54,756 bases of DNA from Trueperaceae bacterium (lineage in GTDB: Bacteria > Deinococcota > Deinococci > Deinococcales > Trueperaceae): assembly GCA_036381035.1 (NCBI GenBank), contig DASVDQ010000029.1, positions 1 to 54,756 on the forward strand, given 5' to 3'. The notes beneath the pieces were generated by a model. That model was not told the origin of the DNA and did no database searches. It saw nothing but the letters and a program-made list of their open reading frames with translations. The stretch's first letter is position 1, and the number at the start of each line of letters is the position of its first letter. The position numbers and the translations under genes were made by a program. This document shows, piece by piece, positions 18,679 to 27,057 of this stretch.

Positions 18679-19905
18679 TCAGGCCCTGAAGATCACGTCC
18701 TCGCGGCTGAAGTTCCGGTGGGCGAACGCGAGCAGCAGGGCGATCACCACGGCCAGCGACGCCCAGGTGACGAGGATGGAGGAGAGCGCGGCCGTGCCCT
18801 TGACGATGTCGTCCATCACGAGCAGGGCGTTGAGCACGGGGATCATGTAGGCGCCGTCGCCGATGCCGATGAGGTCCTTGAACTGCAGGCCCACGGCCGG
18901 TATCACGAAGAGGAACGAGAGCGGCGCGATGTAGCTCTGCGCCTCCTTGAACGAGCGCGCGAACAGCGCGATCGAGAGCAGCACCGCCGCGACGACGGAG
19001 GCGAGCAGCACCGCGCTCATGAGGAGCAGGAGCACGCTGCGCGCGTCCACCGAGAGGCTGCCGCCCATCATCGCGACGATCGAGCCGCCCTCGTCGCCCA
19101 GGCGGGGCAGGAAGACGCCGCGCATGACCGCGCCGCCGAGCAGGTAGCCGCCGATCGCGGCGATCGCCGCCGTCAGGCCGAAGGTGAGCGTGGCCAGGAA
19201 CTTGCCGAACACGACCTCGGAGCGGCGCACCGGCGCCACCAGCAGCGACTCGAGCGTGCCGCGCTCCTTCTCGCCCGCGGTGGCGTCGATGGCGGTCATC
19301 TGGCCGCCCGTGAGCGTCCAGATGGCGATGAAGAACGGGATCAGCCAGGAGAGGACGCCGCTGCTGCGCTCGGCCTCCGAGCTGGCGTCGACGTCGGTCA
19401 CGGCCACCGGCTCGAGGATCGCGGGGTCGAGGCCCTCGGCGCCGAGGCGCTCCGCCACCACGCCCTGCTGGTAGGCGGAGACGGCGTTGCGCAGCTTGCC
19501 CACGTTCAGCTCGCTGCGCATGTTGCCGGCCTTGCTGTAGAGCTGGACCTCGGCCCTGCCGCCGGCGGCGATGGTGTCCTCGAAGCCCTCGGGGACGGCG
19601 ATCGCGGCGGGCACCTCGCCCTCGCGGACCGCGGCCTCCGGGTCGTCGACCGCGACGAGCGACACGTTCTGCGCCTCGATCGCCGTGCGCAGCTCCGGCG
19701 GCATGTGCTCGGCGCCGGCGACGCCCAGCTCGGTGACCGTGGTCGCCTCGCGCTCGAACAGCCCGCCGAGCAGCAGCGGCATGCCGAGCATCACCACGGG
19801 CAGCATCGCGAGGGGCAGGAGGATGTTCGAGACGATCGCGCGGCGGTCGCGGAACGTCGAGAGGACCTCCTTGTGGGCGATGTCCCAGATGCGGCTCCAC
19901 CTCAT
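18679..19905 (-). CDS. natB: ABC-2 type exporter permease, NatB-like
   Basis: 408 residues. The start at ATG 19905 has a clear AGGAGG site and overlaps the natA stop (ATGA). The topology is typical of NatB/YhaP: a first helix (about 20-45, IVSNILLPLAMLPVVMLGMPLLLGG), a large external domain (about 50-180, with TTVTELGVAGAEHMPPELRTAIEA), then five or six helices including IPFFIAIWTLTGGQMTAID and the signature AGEKERGTLESLLVAPVRRSEVVFGKF. It forms an exporter with the ATPase encoded just upstream; in Bacillus the homologous pair extrudes sodium. Substrate here is not certain. Confidence 0.88.
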   Translation of the reverse strand: MRWSRIWDIAHKEVLSTFRDRRAIVSNILLPLAMLPVVMLGMPLLLGGLFEREATTVTELGVAGAEHMPPELRTAIEAQNVSLVAVDDPEAAVREGEVPAAIAVPEGFEDTIAAGGRAEVQLYSKAGNMRSELNVGKLRNAVSAYQQGVVAERLGAEGLDPAILEPVAVTDVDASSEAERSSGVLSWLIPFFIAIWTLTGGQMTAIDATAGEKERGTLESLLVAPVRRSEVVFGKFLATLTFGLTAAIAAIGGYLLGGAVMRGVFLPRLGDEGGSIVAMMGGSLSVDARSVLLLLMSAVLLASVVAAVLLSIALFARSFKEAQSYIAPLSFLFVIPAVGLQFKDLIGIGDGAYMIPVLNALLVMDDIVKGTAALSSILVTWASLAVVIALLLAFAHRNFSREDVIFRA

Positions 19906-20678
19906 GCCGCCACCTCCTGGGCCGCGATGCCGGAGCGGGAGACGAGGCGGAAGAACGCCTCCTCGAGGCTCTGCGACTCGGTCTGCGCGTTGAGCTCGGC
20001 GACGGTACCCTCGGCGATCTTGCGCCCGCCGTAGATCACGCAGCAGCGGTCGCAGAGCTCCTCGACCTCGCTCATCACGTGGGTCGAGTAGATGACCGCG
20101 CGGTCCTCGGACGGGTACGCCTTCACGAAGTCGATCACGGCGCGCCTGGCGACGACGTCGAGGCCGCTGGTGGCCTCGTCGAAGAAGATCACCGGCGGGT
20201 CGTGGATGACGGCGCGGGCGACGACGACCTTCTGCTTCATGCCCGTGGAGAAGCCGCCGGCGCGCCTGTCGAGCGTGTCGCCGAGGGAGAGCAGCGCGTC
20301 GAGCATCTCGATGCGCTCGTCCACGGCGGACTCGTCCATGCCGTAGAGGCGCCCGAAGTAGCGGAGGATCTCGCGGCCGGTGAGGCGGTCGTAGAGCCCC
20401 ATCCCGCCGTTCACGACGCCGATGCGGGCCCTCACGGCCTCGGCGTCCCCGACGACGTCGTAGCCGGCCACCTTGGCCGTGCCGGCGTCGGGCTTGAGCA
20501 GGGTGGCGAGGACGCGGAGCGTGGTCGTCTTGCCCGCTCCGTTGGGCCCCAGCAGCCCGTACACCTCGCCGCTGGCCACGGAGAAGCCGAGGTCGTCGAC
20601 GGCGACGACCCTCTTGCCGCCCTTGCCCCCCTCGAACGTCTTCCGCAGCCCCTGTACCTCGATCATCGGAGCGTCCAT
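19902..20678 (-). CDS. natA: ABC transporter ATPase, NatA-like
   Basis: 258 residues. Walker A is LLGPNGAGKTTTLRVL, the signature is GGFSTGMKQKVVVARA (the FSTGMKQ variant typical of NatA/CcmA-like ATPases instead of LSGGQ), and Walker B is VIFFDEATSGLD, followed by the H-loop YSTHVMSEVEELCDR. It energises NatB. The start is ATG 20678, with TAGCAT 9 nt upstream; a second ATG at 20666 also fits the family. The stop overlaps the natB start. Confidence 0.92.
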   Translation of the reverse strand: MDAPMIEVQGLRKTFEGGKGGKRVVAVDDLGFSVASGEVYGLLGPNGAGKTTTLRVLATLLKPDAGTAKVAGYDVVGDAEAVRARIGVVNGGMGLYDRLTGREILRYFGRLYGMDESAVDERIEMLDALLSLGDTLDRRAGGFSTGMKQKVVVARAVIHDPPVIFFDEATSGLDVVARRAVIDFVKAYPSEDRAVIYSTHVMSEVEELCDRCCVIYGGRKIAEGTVAELNAQTESQSLEEAFFRLVSRSGIAAQEVAA

Positions 20679-20687
20679 GCGCCCCGC

Positions 20688-20693
20688 ATGCTA
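20688..20693 (-). promoter_or_regulatory. -10 box of natAB
   Basis: TAGCAT on the minus strand ends 9 nt before the natA ATG, giving a leaderless or near-leaderless mRNA. Confidence 0.5.
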
Positions 20694-20811
20694 CCCGCTG
20701 CCGGCACGGGCGCGGCCGGGCGGATGTCCCGCGGAGGGTGCCCCGCGTCGCGGCTCCGGACCGGGCGCCTCGGCGCCGCGACCGGGCGACAGCGGTGAGC
20801 GGCGGAGCGGC

Positions 20812-20817
20812 TATCAT
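20812..20817 (+). promoter_or_regulatory. -10 box of the gene upstream of ruvA
   Basis: TATCAT is 9 nt before the ATG at 20827. It probably drives the two-gene unit with ruvA. Confidence 0.5.
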
Positions 20818-20826
20818 CGCCGTCAC

Positions 20827-21639
20827 ATGCGCGAACGCGACATCGCGTCCCTCGACGACTACCAGCTGGTGCCCAAGGCGCTCCACGACGTCGAGGAGCC
20901 CGACCTCAGCGTCGAGGTGCTGGGCCTGACGCTCGAGTGGCCGCTGGTGGCGAGGCTGCCCGACGGCGCCTCCTGGCACGAGGCGCTGGCGCGCCCGGCG
21001 ACCGCCGACCTGTCGCGCCTCGGGGCCGTCGACGCCGCCGCGGTCACCGCCGAGCGCCTGAGCCAGTGCCCGCCCGGCTCCGTCGTCGCCGTGCTGCCGC
21101 CGCGCCGCATGGCCGAGCTCGTGGCCGACGTGAAGCGCCTGGCCGACCTGGGGGTGGGAGCGGTCGGGCTCGACCTGGCGCCGCTCGCCGAGGCCGCCCC
21201 CTTCGGCAAGGAGGCGTTCAGGCCGCGCACCCGTGAGGACCTGGCCGAGCTGCGGGCCGCGGCCGGGCTCCCGCTGTGGGTGTTCGGGGTGGGCGGCCCG
21301 GCCGACGCCGAGGTCGCCGCCGAGGCCGGCGCCGACGTCGTGGTCGTGAGCTCCGCGCTCGGCGCCCACCTGCGGGCGCCCGCGACCATAGACGTCCTGC
21401 CCGAGGTCGTCGACGCGGTGGCCGGCATGCTGACGATCGCCGCCGGCGGCGCCGTCCGCGACGGCGTCGACGCGTTCCGCTACCTCGCCGTGGGCGCCGA
21501 GCTGGTCGTGGTGGAGGGCGACCGCTCGCTGCCAGCGCTCGCGGCCGAGCTGGCCTACGCCTTCAGGCTCACGGGCTGCGCGACCTTCGCGGACGTCGGC
21601 TACGACGCCCTGTTCGCGCCGCTCTACACCGAGCCGTGA
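20827..21639 (+). CDS. Degenerate FMN-dependent alpha-hydroxyacid dehydrogenase-like protein
   Basis: 270 residues, compared with about 350-400 in the FMN_dh family. The N-terminus (LDDYQLVPKALHDVEEPDLSVEVLG) and C-terminal half (AEVAAEAGADVVVVSS, APATIDVLPEVVDAVAG, GGAVRDGVDAFRYLAVGAELVV, LTGCATFADV) align by eye with lactate/glycolate oxidase-type TIM barrels. The active site is not kept: the LKG lysine motif is WVFGV (151-155), and the SNHGGRQLD motif with the catalytic His and Arg is SSALGAHLR (175-183). The middle of the barrel is shortened. It is therefore probably not an oxidase; a structural or ligand-sensing role is possible. Its stop overlaps the ruvA GTG by 4 nt, so the two are co-translated. 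Confidence 0.75.
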   Translation: MRERDIASLDDYQLVPKALHDVEEPDLSVEVLGLTLEWPLVARLPDGASWHEALARPATADLSRLGAVDAAAVTAERLSQCPPGSVVAVLPPRRMAELVADVKRLADLGVGAVGLDLAPLAEAAPFGKEAFRPRTREDLAELRAAAGLPLWVFGVGGPADAEVAAEAGADVVVVSSALGAHLRAPATIDVLPEVVDAVAGMLTIAAGGAVRDGVDAFRYLAVGAELVVVEGDRSLPALAAELAYAFRLTGCATFADVGYDALFAPLYTEP

Positions 21640-22229
21640 TCGCGTTCGTCGAGGGCGAGGTCGAGGCCGTGGACGAGGCCAGCGTCGTCCTGCGGGTGGG
21701 CGGCTTCGGCGTCGAGGTGCAGGCGCCGGCGTCGACGCTGGCGCGCTGCCGCCCGGGCGAGCGCGTGCGTCTGCGCACCGCCCTGGTCGTGCGCGAGGAG
21801 CAGCCCTACCTCTACGGCTTCCACGAGCCCGACATGCTGCTGTTGTTCCGGCGCCTGCTCGAGGTCAACGGGGTGGGCCCGAAGATGGCCCTCGGCGTGC
21901 TGTCGGCCCTGCCCGTCCAGCTCATCGCCTCGGCCGTGGCGAACTCCGACCCCGGCCTGCTGACGAGCGCGCCGGGCGTGGGCAAGCGCACGGCCGAGAG
22001 GATCGTCGTGGAGCTGCGCAACAGGCTGCCCGAGCACCTCGTCTCTCAGGTGGCGGGGGCCGGCGCTCCGGGCGCCCTGGGCGCGGCCGGCCAGGACGCG
22101 GTGGACGCGCTGCTGGCGCTCGGCTACCGCGAGTCCCAGGTGAGGGGCGTCGTCGCCGAGCTGCTGCAGGACGACCCCGACGCCGCGGCCGAGACGCTGA
22201 TCCGCAAGGCCCTGTCGCGGGTCAGGTAG
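21636..22229 (+). CDS. ruvA: Holliday junction branch migration protein RuvA
   Basis: 197 residues from a GTG overlapping the preceding stop. Domain I is the OB-fold (VIAFVEGEVEAVDEASVVLRVGGFGVEV), domain II has two helix-hairpin-helix motifs (LLEVNGVGPKMALGVLSAL and LLTSAPGVGKRTAERIVVELRNRL), and the C-terminal domain III (about 150-197, DAVDALLALGYRESQVRGVV) contacts RuvB. RuvA tetramers bind four-way junctions and load the RuvB motor. ruvB and ruvC are not adjacent. Confidence 0.96.
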   Translation: MIAFVEGEVEAVDEASVVLRVGGFGVEVQAPASTLARCRPGERVRLRTALVVREEQPYLYGFHEPDMLLLFRRLLEVNGVGPKMALGVLSALPVQLIASAVANSDPGLLTSAPGVGKRTAERIVVELRNRLPEHLVSQVAGAGAPGALGAAGQDAVDALLALGYRESQVRGVVAELLQDDPDAAAETLIRKALSRVR

Positions 22230-22258
22230 GCGCCGCCGCCTACGGAGGCGTCCGGCGC
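22230..22258. terminator. Hairpin terminator candidate between ruvA and ald
   Basis: Arms GCGCCG (22230-22235) and CGGCGC (22253-22258) with an inner CGCC/GGCG pairing form an interrupted stem just after the ruvA stop, between convergent genes. No T tract. Confidence 0.5.
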
Positions 22259-22298
22259 TGCTGGCCGAGCGGTGCGGGGGCTGCGCTCCGAGGGACCC

Positions 22299-23420
22299 TC
22301 AGGCCACTGACGCCCTCAGCGCCTCCGCGGGGGGCGTCCACGGCATGTCGAACGCGCTGGCCACGCCCTCGTGGGTCAGCTGGCCGGCGCAGGCGTTGAG
22401 GCCCTTGAGGAAGGCGGGGTCCTCGGCCAGCGCCGCGAGCCCGCGGTCGGCGAGGCGCTGCACGTAGGGCAGGGTCTGGTTGGCGAGCGCGCGCGTGCTC
22501 GTGTTCGGCACGGCGCCCGGCATGTTCGCGACCCCGTAGTGCACGACGCCGTCGACGACGTAGGTGGGGTCGTCGTGCGTGGTGGGGTGGATCGTCTCGA
22601 TGCAGCCGCCCTGGTCGACGGCGACGTCGACGATCACGCTGCCCTCCTTCATCGCCCCGAGCATGTCGCGCGTGACCAGCCGCGGCGCGCGGGCGCCGGG
22701 TATCAGCACGGCGCCGATGAGGAGGTCGGCGCGCGGCAGCAGCTCCATGACGTTGCCGAGGTTGCTGGCCATCGTCTGCACCGCGCCGCGGAAGACGTCG
22801 TCGAGGTACTGGAGCCGGGCGTGGTTGACGTCGAGGAGCGTGACGCGCGCGCCCACGCCGAGGGCGACCTTGGCCGCGTTGATGCCCACGGTGCCGCCGC
22901 CCAGGATCACGACCTCGCCGGCGTGCACGCCGGGCACGCCGCCCAGCAGCACGCCGCGCCCGCCGTGGGGGCGCTCCAGCAGGTGCGCTCCGACCTGTGC
23001 GGCCATGCGGCCCGCCACCTCGCTCATCGGCGTGAGCAGCGGCAGGCTGCCGTTCGCGAGCTGTACGGTCTCGTAGGCGATGGCCGTCGTGCCGGCGCGC
23101 AGCAGCGCCTCGGCGAGCCGCTGGGCGGCGGCCAGGTGCAGGTAGGCGAAGAGGATCAGGTCGTCGCGCAGGTAGCGGAACTCGGACTCGACGGGCTCCT
23201 TGACCTTCAGGACCAGGCGCTGCGCCCACGCCTCCTCGGCGCTGACGCCGACGCGCGCGCCCGCGGAGGCGTACTGCTCGTCGGTGAAGCCGGAGCCGAG
23301 GCCGGCGTCCTTCTCGACGAACACCCGGTGGCCCGCCGCGACCAGGGCCTGCACGGTTCCCGGGGTGGCGGCCACGCGGTGCTCCTGGGGCTTGATCTCC
23401 TTGACGACGCCGATGTCCAT
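22299..23420 (-). CDS. ald: Alanine dehydrogenase
   Basis: 373 residues, the normal length. It interconverts L-alanine and pyruvate plus ammonia with NAD+. Markers are the N-terminal MDIGVVKEIKPQEHRVAATP, the substrate Lys/His region (VLKVKEPVESEFRYLRDDLILFAYLHLA), the Rossmann loop VILGGGTVGINAAKVALGVGARVTLLD, and DVAVDQGGCIETIHPTTHDDPTY. ATG 23420 matches the family start and has GGGAGA upstream. The gap before truB (23421-23646) holds only its leader and possible promoter boxes. It feeds pyruvate to the oxidative pathways encoded elsewhere in the window. Confidence 0.96.
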   Translation of the reverse strand: MDIGVVKEIKPQEHRVAATPGTVQALVAAGHRVFVEKDAGLGSGFTDEQYASAGARVGVSAEEAWAQRLVLKVKEPVESEFRYLRDDLILFAYLHLAAAQRLAEALLRAGTTAIAYETVQLANGSLPLLTPMSEVAGRMAAQVGAHLLERPHGGRGVLLGGVPGVHAGEVVILGGGTVGINAAKVALGVGARVTLLDVNHARLQYLDDVFRGAVQTMASNLGNVMELLPRADLLIGAVLIPGARAPRLVTRDMLGAMKEGSVIVDVAVDQGGCIETIHPTTHDDPTYVVDGVVHYGVANMPGAVPNTSTRALANQTLPYVQRLADRGLAALAEDPAFLKGLNACAGQLTHEGVASAFDMPWTPPAEALRASVA

Positions 23421-23646
23421 GCGTGTCTCCCGGCATACGGGCGCGACCCATGGCGGGCGCGCCCAGGTTCTCGCTAGCCGTCCTAGGGCGACTCTACCCC
23501 GGCCTCGGCCCGGCGGCCGCCGCGGACGCACCGCGGGGTAGAAGCTGGCGGCGGGGCAGGCGCGCGGGGCCGCTCGTCCTCCGGCGCCACGACGGCGGTG
23601 CGCCGGCGGCGGCGCGCGGAGCGCGTGATGGACGACCTGCGGCGCC

Positions 23647-24636
23647 TCAGGCGAAGACGCGCAGCAGCCGGTAGCCGGGTCCGCCGGCGGCCGGCTCGGC
23701 CAAGGCCACGAGCGCGCCGGACGCGTCCACGAGCGCGGCGCGCCCCGGCAAGGCGAGCGGCGGGCGCCTGCCGTGCCTCACGTCGGCGACCTCCCGGCCG
23801 TCGAGGGCGACCGTGGGCAGCATCAGCGCCGCGACGGGGTCGAGCGGGCGGGCGGAGTACAGGTCCTCGACGGCGACGGCGTCCCTCAGGTCGACTGACC
23901 CCGAGGCCGTGCGGACCAGGCCCGACAGGTAGGCGGGGAGGCCGAGCGCGTCGCCCAGGTCGCGCGCGAACGCGCGCACGTAGGTGCCGGCCCCCACCGT
24001 GAGCCGCACGAGCGCGGTGACGCGGCGCGCCGCCGCGGCCCTGGCGGCGAGCTCCTCGGGCACGGGCGGGTCGGGCGGCAGCGCGAAGCCCAGCCCGCTC
24101 GCGGCGGGCTCGTAGCGCCCCGGCGGTGCGCCCGCCGCGAGCGCGAAGGTCGCGGGCAGCTCGCCGCGGTCGGGGGCGATGGCCAGGAGGGTCACCTCGC
24201 GGTACGCGACGGGCCGCGGCGGCGGCTCCGCGGCGCGTCCCCGCCGCGCGGCGGCGTAGCTGCGCTCGCCGGCGCGCTTCACCGCCGAGTAGGCGGGCGG
24301 ACGCTGCTCGGTGACCCGCAGGAACGCGTCGAGCGCCGGCAGCAGTCGCTCGGCGGTCAGCTCCCCCGCGTCGGCCACGGCCACGACCGGGCCCTCGGCG
24401 TCGAGGGTCGGGGTGGAGGCGCCGAAGGTCACCCAGGCGAGGTAGGTCTTGTCGTGGCCGGTGAGGTAGGGCGAGAGCTTGGTCGCCTCCTCCGACAGCA
24501 CCAGCAGCACGCCGGAGGCGAGCGGGTCGAGGGTGCCGGCGTGGCCGACCCGCCTGGTGCCCAGCGCCCGCCTGGCGCGCGCGACGACGTCGTGCGACGT
24601 CAGCCCCAGGGGCTTGTCGACGGCGTGGAGCGGCAC
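23647..24636 (-). CDS. truB: tRNA pseudouridine-55 synthase
   Basis: 329 residues. TruB isomerises U55 in the T-loop of tRNAs. The catalytic Asp is D37 in HAGTLDPLASG; KTYLAWVTFGASTPTLDAEG, RPPAYSAVKRAGERSY and GAGTYVRAFARDLG are the other family motifs. It is slightly longer than average because of an Ala/Pro-rich insertion at about 170-210. The start is a GTG directly next to the stop of the upstream membrane protein (TGA-GTG with no gap), so the two are probably co-transcribed. Confidence 0.94.
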   Translation of the reverse strand: MPLHAVDKPLGLTSHDVVARARRALGTRRVGHAGTLDPLASGVLLVLSEEATKLSPYLTGHDKTYLAWVTFGASTPTLDAEGPVVAVADAGELTAERLLPALDAFLRVTEQRPPAYSAVKRAGERSYAAARRGRAAEPPPRPVAYREVTLLAIAPDRGELPATFALAAGAPPGRYEPAASGLGFALPPDPPVPEELAARAAAARRVTALVRLTVGAGTYVRAFARDLGDALGLPAYLSGLVRTASGSVDLRDAVAVEDLYSARPLDPVAALMLPTVALDGREVADVRHGRRPPLALPGRAALVDASGALVALAEPAAGGPGYRLLRVFA

Positions 24637-26289
24637 TCAGCCGAAGAAGAGGCTGCGGGCCCAGGGGCTGACGGTGACGGCGACGAGCAGGCCGACGTGG
24701 AGCGTGAGCTGGGCGATGAGGGGCTCGGTGGAGTTGGGGCGACGCCTGAAGCCGTCGGCGAGGATCAGCCCGATCACGAGCAGCAGCGCGACCGGCGTGC
24801 CGAAGGTGAGGGCGTAGAGGACGCCGGAGACGAGGGTGGCGCTGCGCTTGTCGTAGCGGCGCGCCAGCGGCGGGATCGCGAAGCCGCGGAAGAACACCTC
24901 GGCGAGCGGTACGAGGATCATCGCGGCCACCACGTAGGGCGTGAGCTGCACGAGGTCGAGGTAGAAGCCGCCCAGGGCGCCGCCCAGCGGGTCGAGGTGC
25001 AGGTAGGCGAGCAGCCCCGCCAGGAACACGATGCCGAGGCCCACGCCGGCGAGCGGCTGGCGGCTGCTGCCGACGAGCGTCTCCATGGGGTCGTGGCCGG
25101 TGATCGAGGCGCGGCGCCAGGCGAGCAGCACGAGGAAGACGCTGAACGTGATGAAGAACAGCGCCCACGCGTCGGTCGCCTGCACCGGCGTGAGGACGGC
25201 CAGGGGGTTGCCGTGCACGAACTCGCCGTAGGCGACCGCCGCCGCCAGGCCGAGCAGCGCGGAGACCAGGAGCGTGCCGTAGACGTTGCCGACGCTCCAG
25301 GGCTGGGGCCCGTCGACGACCTCGAGGCCGCTCGTCGACGGTATGCGGCTCTCGGCCACGAGGTGCACGGCGACGAGCAGCAGCAGGGCGCCGAGCCACA
25401 CCAGCGAGTTGCCGCCGAGGCGGCTGATGAGGTTGTCGCGGCGCAGCGACTCGCGCAGCGCCAGGTTGCCGGCCGCGATGTCGCCCTCGGCGTAGTAGAT
25501 GAACGCCAGCGCGCGCAGGTCTTCCGCCTGCGCGTCGACGTCGCGCGAGCCGCGGAGCTGGTGGGCCGTGGCCAGGTTGTCGGCGGCGTCCTCCAGCGCG
25601 CCCTGCGCCCACAGCGCGCGCCCGAGGAGCGAGAGGACCTCGGGGTCGAGGTCGTCGCCCGTGAGCTCGATGTAGGAGCGCAGCTGCGCGGCGGCGGCCG
25701 TCGGGTCGCCGAGCCGCAGGCGCAGACGAGCCTCGGCGAGGCGGTAGTCGACGTTCAGGGGGTCCGCGGCGATGGCGGCGCCGTAGGCGGAGAGTGCGTC
25801 GTCGTAGCGGCCCGCGAACTCGTGGATGCTGCCGTCGAGGCGCTGGAGGTAGCCCTCGAGCTCCCTGTTGCCCTGCTGCTGGAGGACCGTGCGCGCGCTG
25901 CTCAGGTAGCCCTGGGCCTCGTCCGGCCGACCGCCGGCGAGGGCGGCCTCGGCCAGGAGCACGAGCGGCTCGGCGGTGGGGATCGCGTTGCGCACGCGGC
26001 GCAGGCGGCTCTCGGCGCTGGCGTGGTCGCCCAGGCGCAGCTCGATGCGCGCGAGGGCGAGCTCGGCCTCGGCGAAGCTCGGCCGCACCTGCAGGGCGTT
26101 CTGGCAGGCCCGGCGGGCCGTCTCGAGGTCGCCGCCGGCCTCGAAGCGCAGGCACTGCTGGTAGTAGACGTTCTCGTCGAACGCCTGCGCGAACGCGTGC
26201 GAGAGGGCGGTGAGCGTCGCGAGGAGGGCCAGGGCGCCCAGTGCCTTGGCCAGCGCCGCCCCCTTCCACGCAGCAGGTCGTGCCGTCAT
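24637..26289 (-). CDS. TPR-repeat protein fused to a degenerate CPBP-type membrane domain
   Basis: 550 residues. The start at ATG 26289 has a GAGGGG site and gives a signal sequence (about 1-34) with likely cleavage after SHAFA. Residues about 40-290 are helical repeats of TPR type (for example AEAELALARIELRLGDHASAE, YDDALSAYGAAIAADPLN). Residues about 295-550 hold about seven membrane helices resembling the CPBP (CAAX protease/bacteriocin-processing) family. The CPBP EExxxR motif appears as AEVFFR (E464, R468) with one Glu missing, the FxxxH motif has no His (FGTPV), and the last His motif is only LHVGLL (H531). Proteolysis is therefore doubtful. Periplasmic TPRs on a membrane platform suggest protein binding. 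It is coupled to truB. Confidence 0.75.
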   Translation of the reverse strand: MTARPAAWKGAALAKALGALALLATLTALSHAFAQAFDENVYYQQCLRFEAGGDLETARRACQNALQVRPSFAEAELALARIELRLGDHASAESRLRRVRNAIPTAEPLVLLAEAALAGGRPDEAQGYLSSARTVLQQQGNRELEGYLQRLDGSIHEFAGRYDDALSAYGAAIAADPLNVDYRLAEARLRLRLGDPTAAAAQLRSYIELTGDDLDPEVLSLLGRALWAQGALEDAADNLATAHQLRGSRDVDAQAEDLRALAFIYYAEGDIAAGNLALRESLRRDNLISRLGGNSLVWLGALLLLVAVHLVAESRIPSTSGLEVVDGPQPWSVGNVYGTLLVSALLGLAAAVAYGEFVHGNPLAVLTPVQATDAWALFFITFSVFLVLLAWRRASITGHDPMETLVGSSRQPLAGVGLGIVFLAGLLAYLHLDPLGGALGGFYLDLVQLTPYVVAAMILVPLAEVFFRGFAIPPLARRYDKRSATLVSGVLYALTFGTPVALLLVIGLILADGFRRRPNSTEPLIAQLTLHVGLLVAVTVSPWARSLFFG

Positions 26290-26678
26290 CAGGTCCCCTC
26301 CGCCGGGTCGTGCGAGCCCGGCCACCGCGCCGCCAGGCACGGACGCGCTGCCGCAGCGGGCGAGCCTCGCTGTCGCGTGCTCGTGGCGGCCAGACTTGCA
26401 TGCGGGCCCTGCCGGCAGCGGTTAGGTCGTTCACTTCCGCGGTGCACGAATCGCCTCTGGGACGCGGCTGGCGCCGGCTCGGCCGGGCGGCTGGCGCCGG
26501 CTCCCCGGCCTCCGCCGACACGGCCCGCGCGCGCTGGGCGCGGTCCAGGAGGCGGGCAGCGCTCGGCGGACGCGGCGTCGCCGACCGCGGCGCGCCGCGA
26601 CCCGATGAAGGTTAGCTTAACCGCTCCAGGACGCTATCCTCGGGAACACGTCCTATCATCGACGACGACGGTGAGAAG
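26290..26678. other. Divergent intergenic region (389 bp) with promoter-like elements
   Basis: No gene is supported here; open frames on either strand lack start signals and homology. The part from 26605 to 26665 is much more AT-rich than the rest. It contains an inverted repeat GGTTA-GCT-TAACC (26610-26622), a TATCCT box (26635-26640) and a TATCAT box (26654-26659) upstream of the gene at 26679. The remainder, towards the TPR-CPBP gene, is GC-rich and featureless. Confidence 0.6.
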
Positions 26679-27056
26679 ATGAGCTTCCCACACTTCCTGC
26701 TGATGGGCCAGGTGCTCGCGCTCCTGCCCGCCATGACCGAGGGCACGGAGGTGCGCATCGTGTCGCCGGACCTCCTCACCGTCTACGCCAAGGCGACGGT
26801 GGAGGACGGCCGGCTCGTGTTCACCGAGTTCCCCGGGCCAGGCACGGAGGTGCGGGTCATCATCTTCCCGGCCGAGAGCTCTCCGGCCGAGCGGGTCGAC
26901 GCCATGGGAGCGCGCGCGCTCGTCGGGCGCGTCAGCCCGGACGGACGCGACGTGCTCCTCACTGAGCCGGAGGCGTTCGAGCCCCTATCCTTGAGAGCGC
27001 TCCTTTTCCGCGAGCGCGGCGTCGTGATGCGCTTCGCGTCGAACGGGGAGGAATGA
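26679..27056 (+). CDS. Small protein of unknown function upstream of a two-component system
   Basis: 125 residues. The first 18 residues are hydrophobic (MSFPHFLLMGQVLALLPA) but short for a signal; the rest looks beta-rich (EVRIVSPDLLTVYAKATV, TEVRVIIFPAE). No family was recognised. A GGTGAGAAG ribosome-binding-like site precedes the ATG. The stop is 1 nt from the GTG of the response regulator gene, so it is the first gene of a three-gene operon and may act in the same signalling pathway. Confidence 0.75.
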   Translation: MSFPHFLLMGQVLALLPAMTEGTEVRIVSPDLLTVYAKATVEDGRLVFTEFPGPGTEVRVIIFPAESSPAERVDAMGARALVGRVSPDGRDVLLTEPEAFEPLSLRALLFRERGVVMRFASNGEE

Positions 27057-27057
27057 A

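Noticed and set aside
26290-26678. Possible gene in the intergenic region
   Set aside because: Open frames on both strands are Arg/Ala/Pro-rich and lack start signals or family motifs; the region looks like a leader and promoter region.
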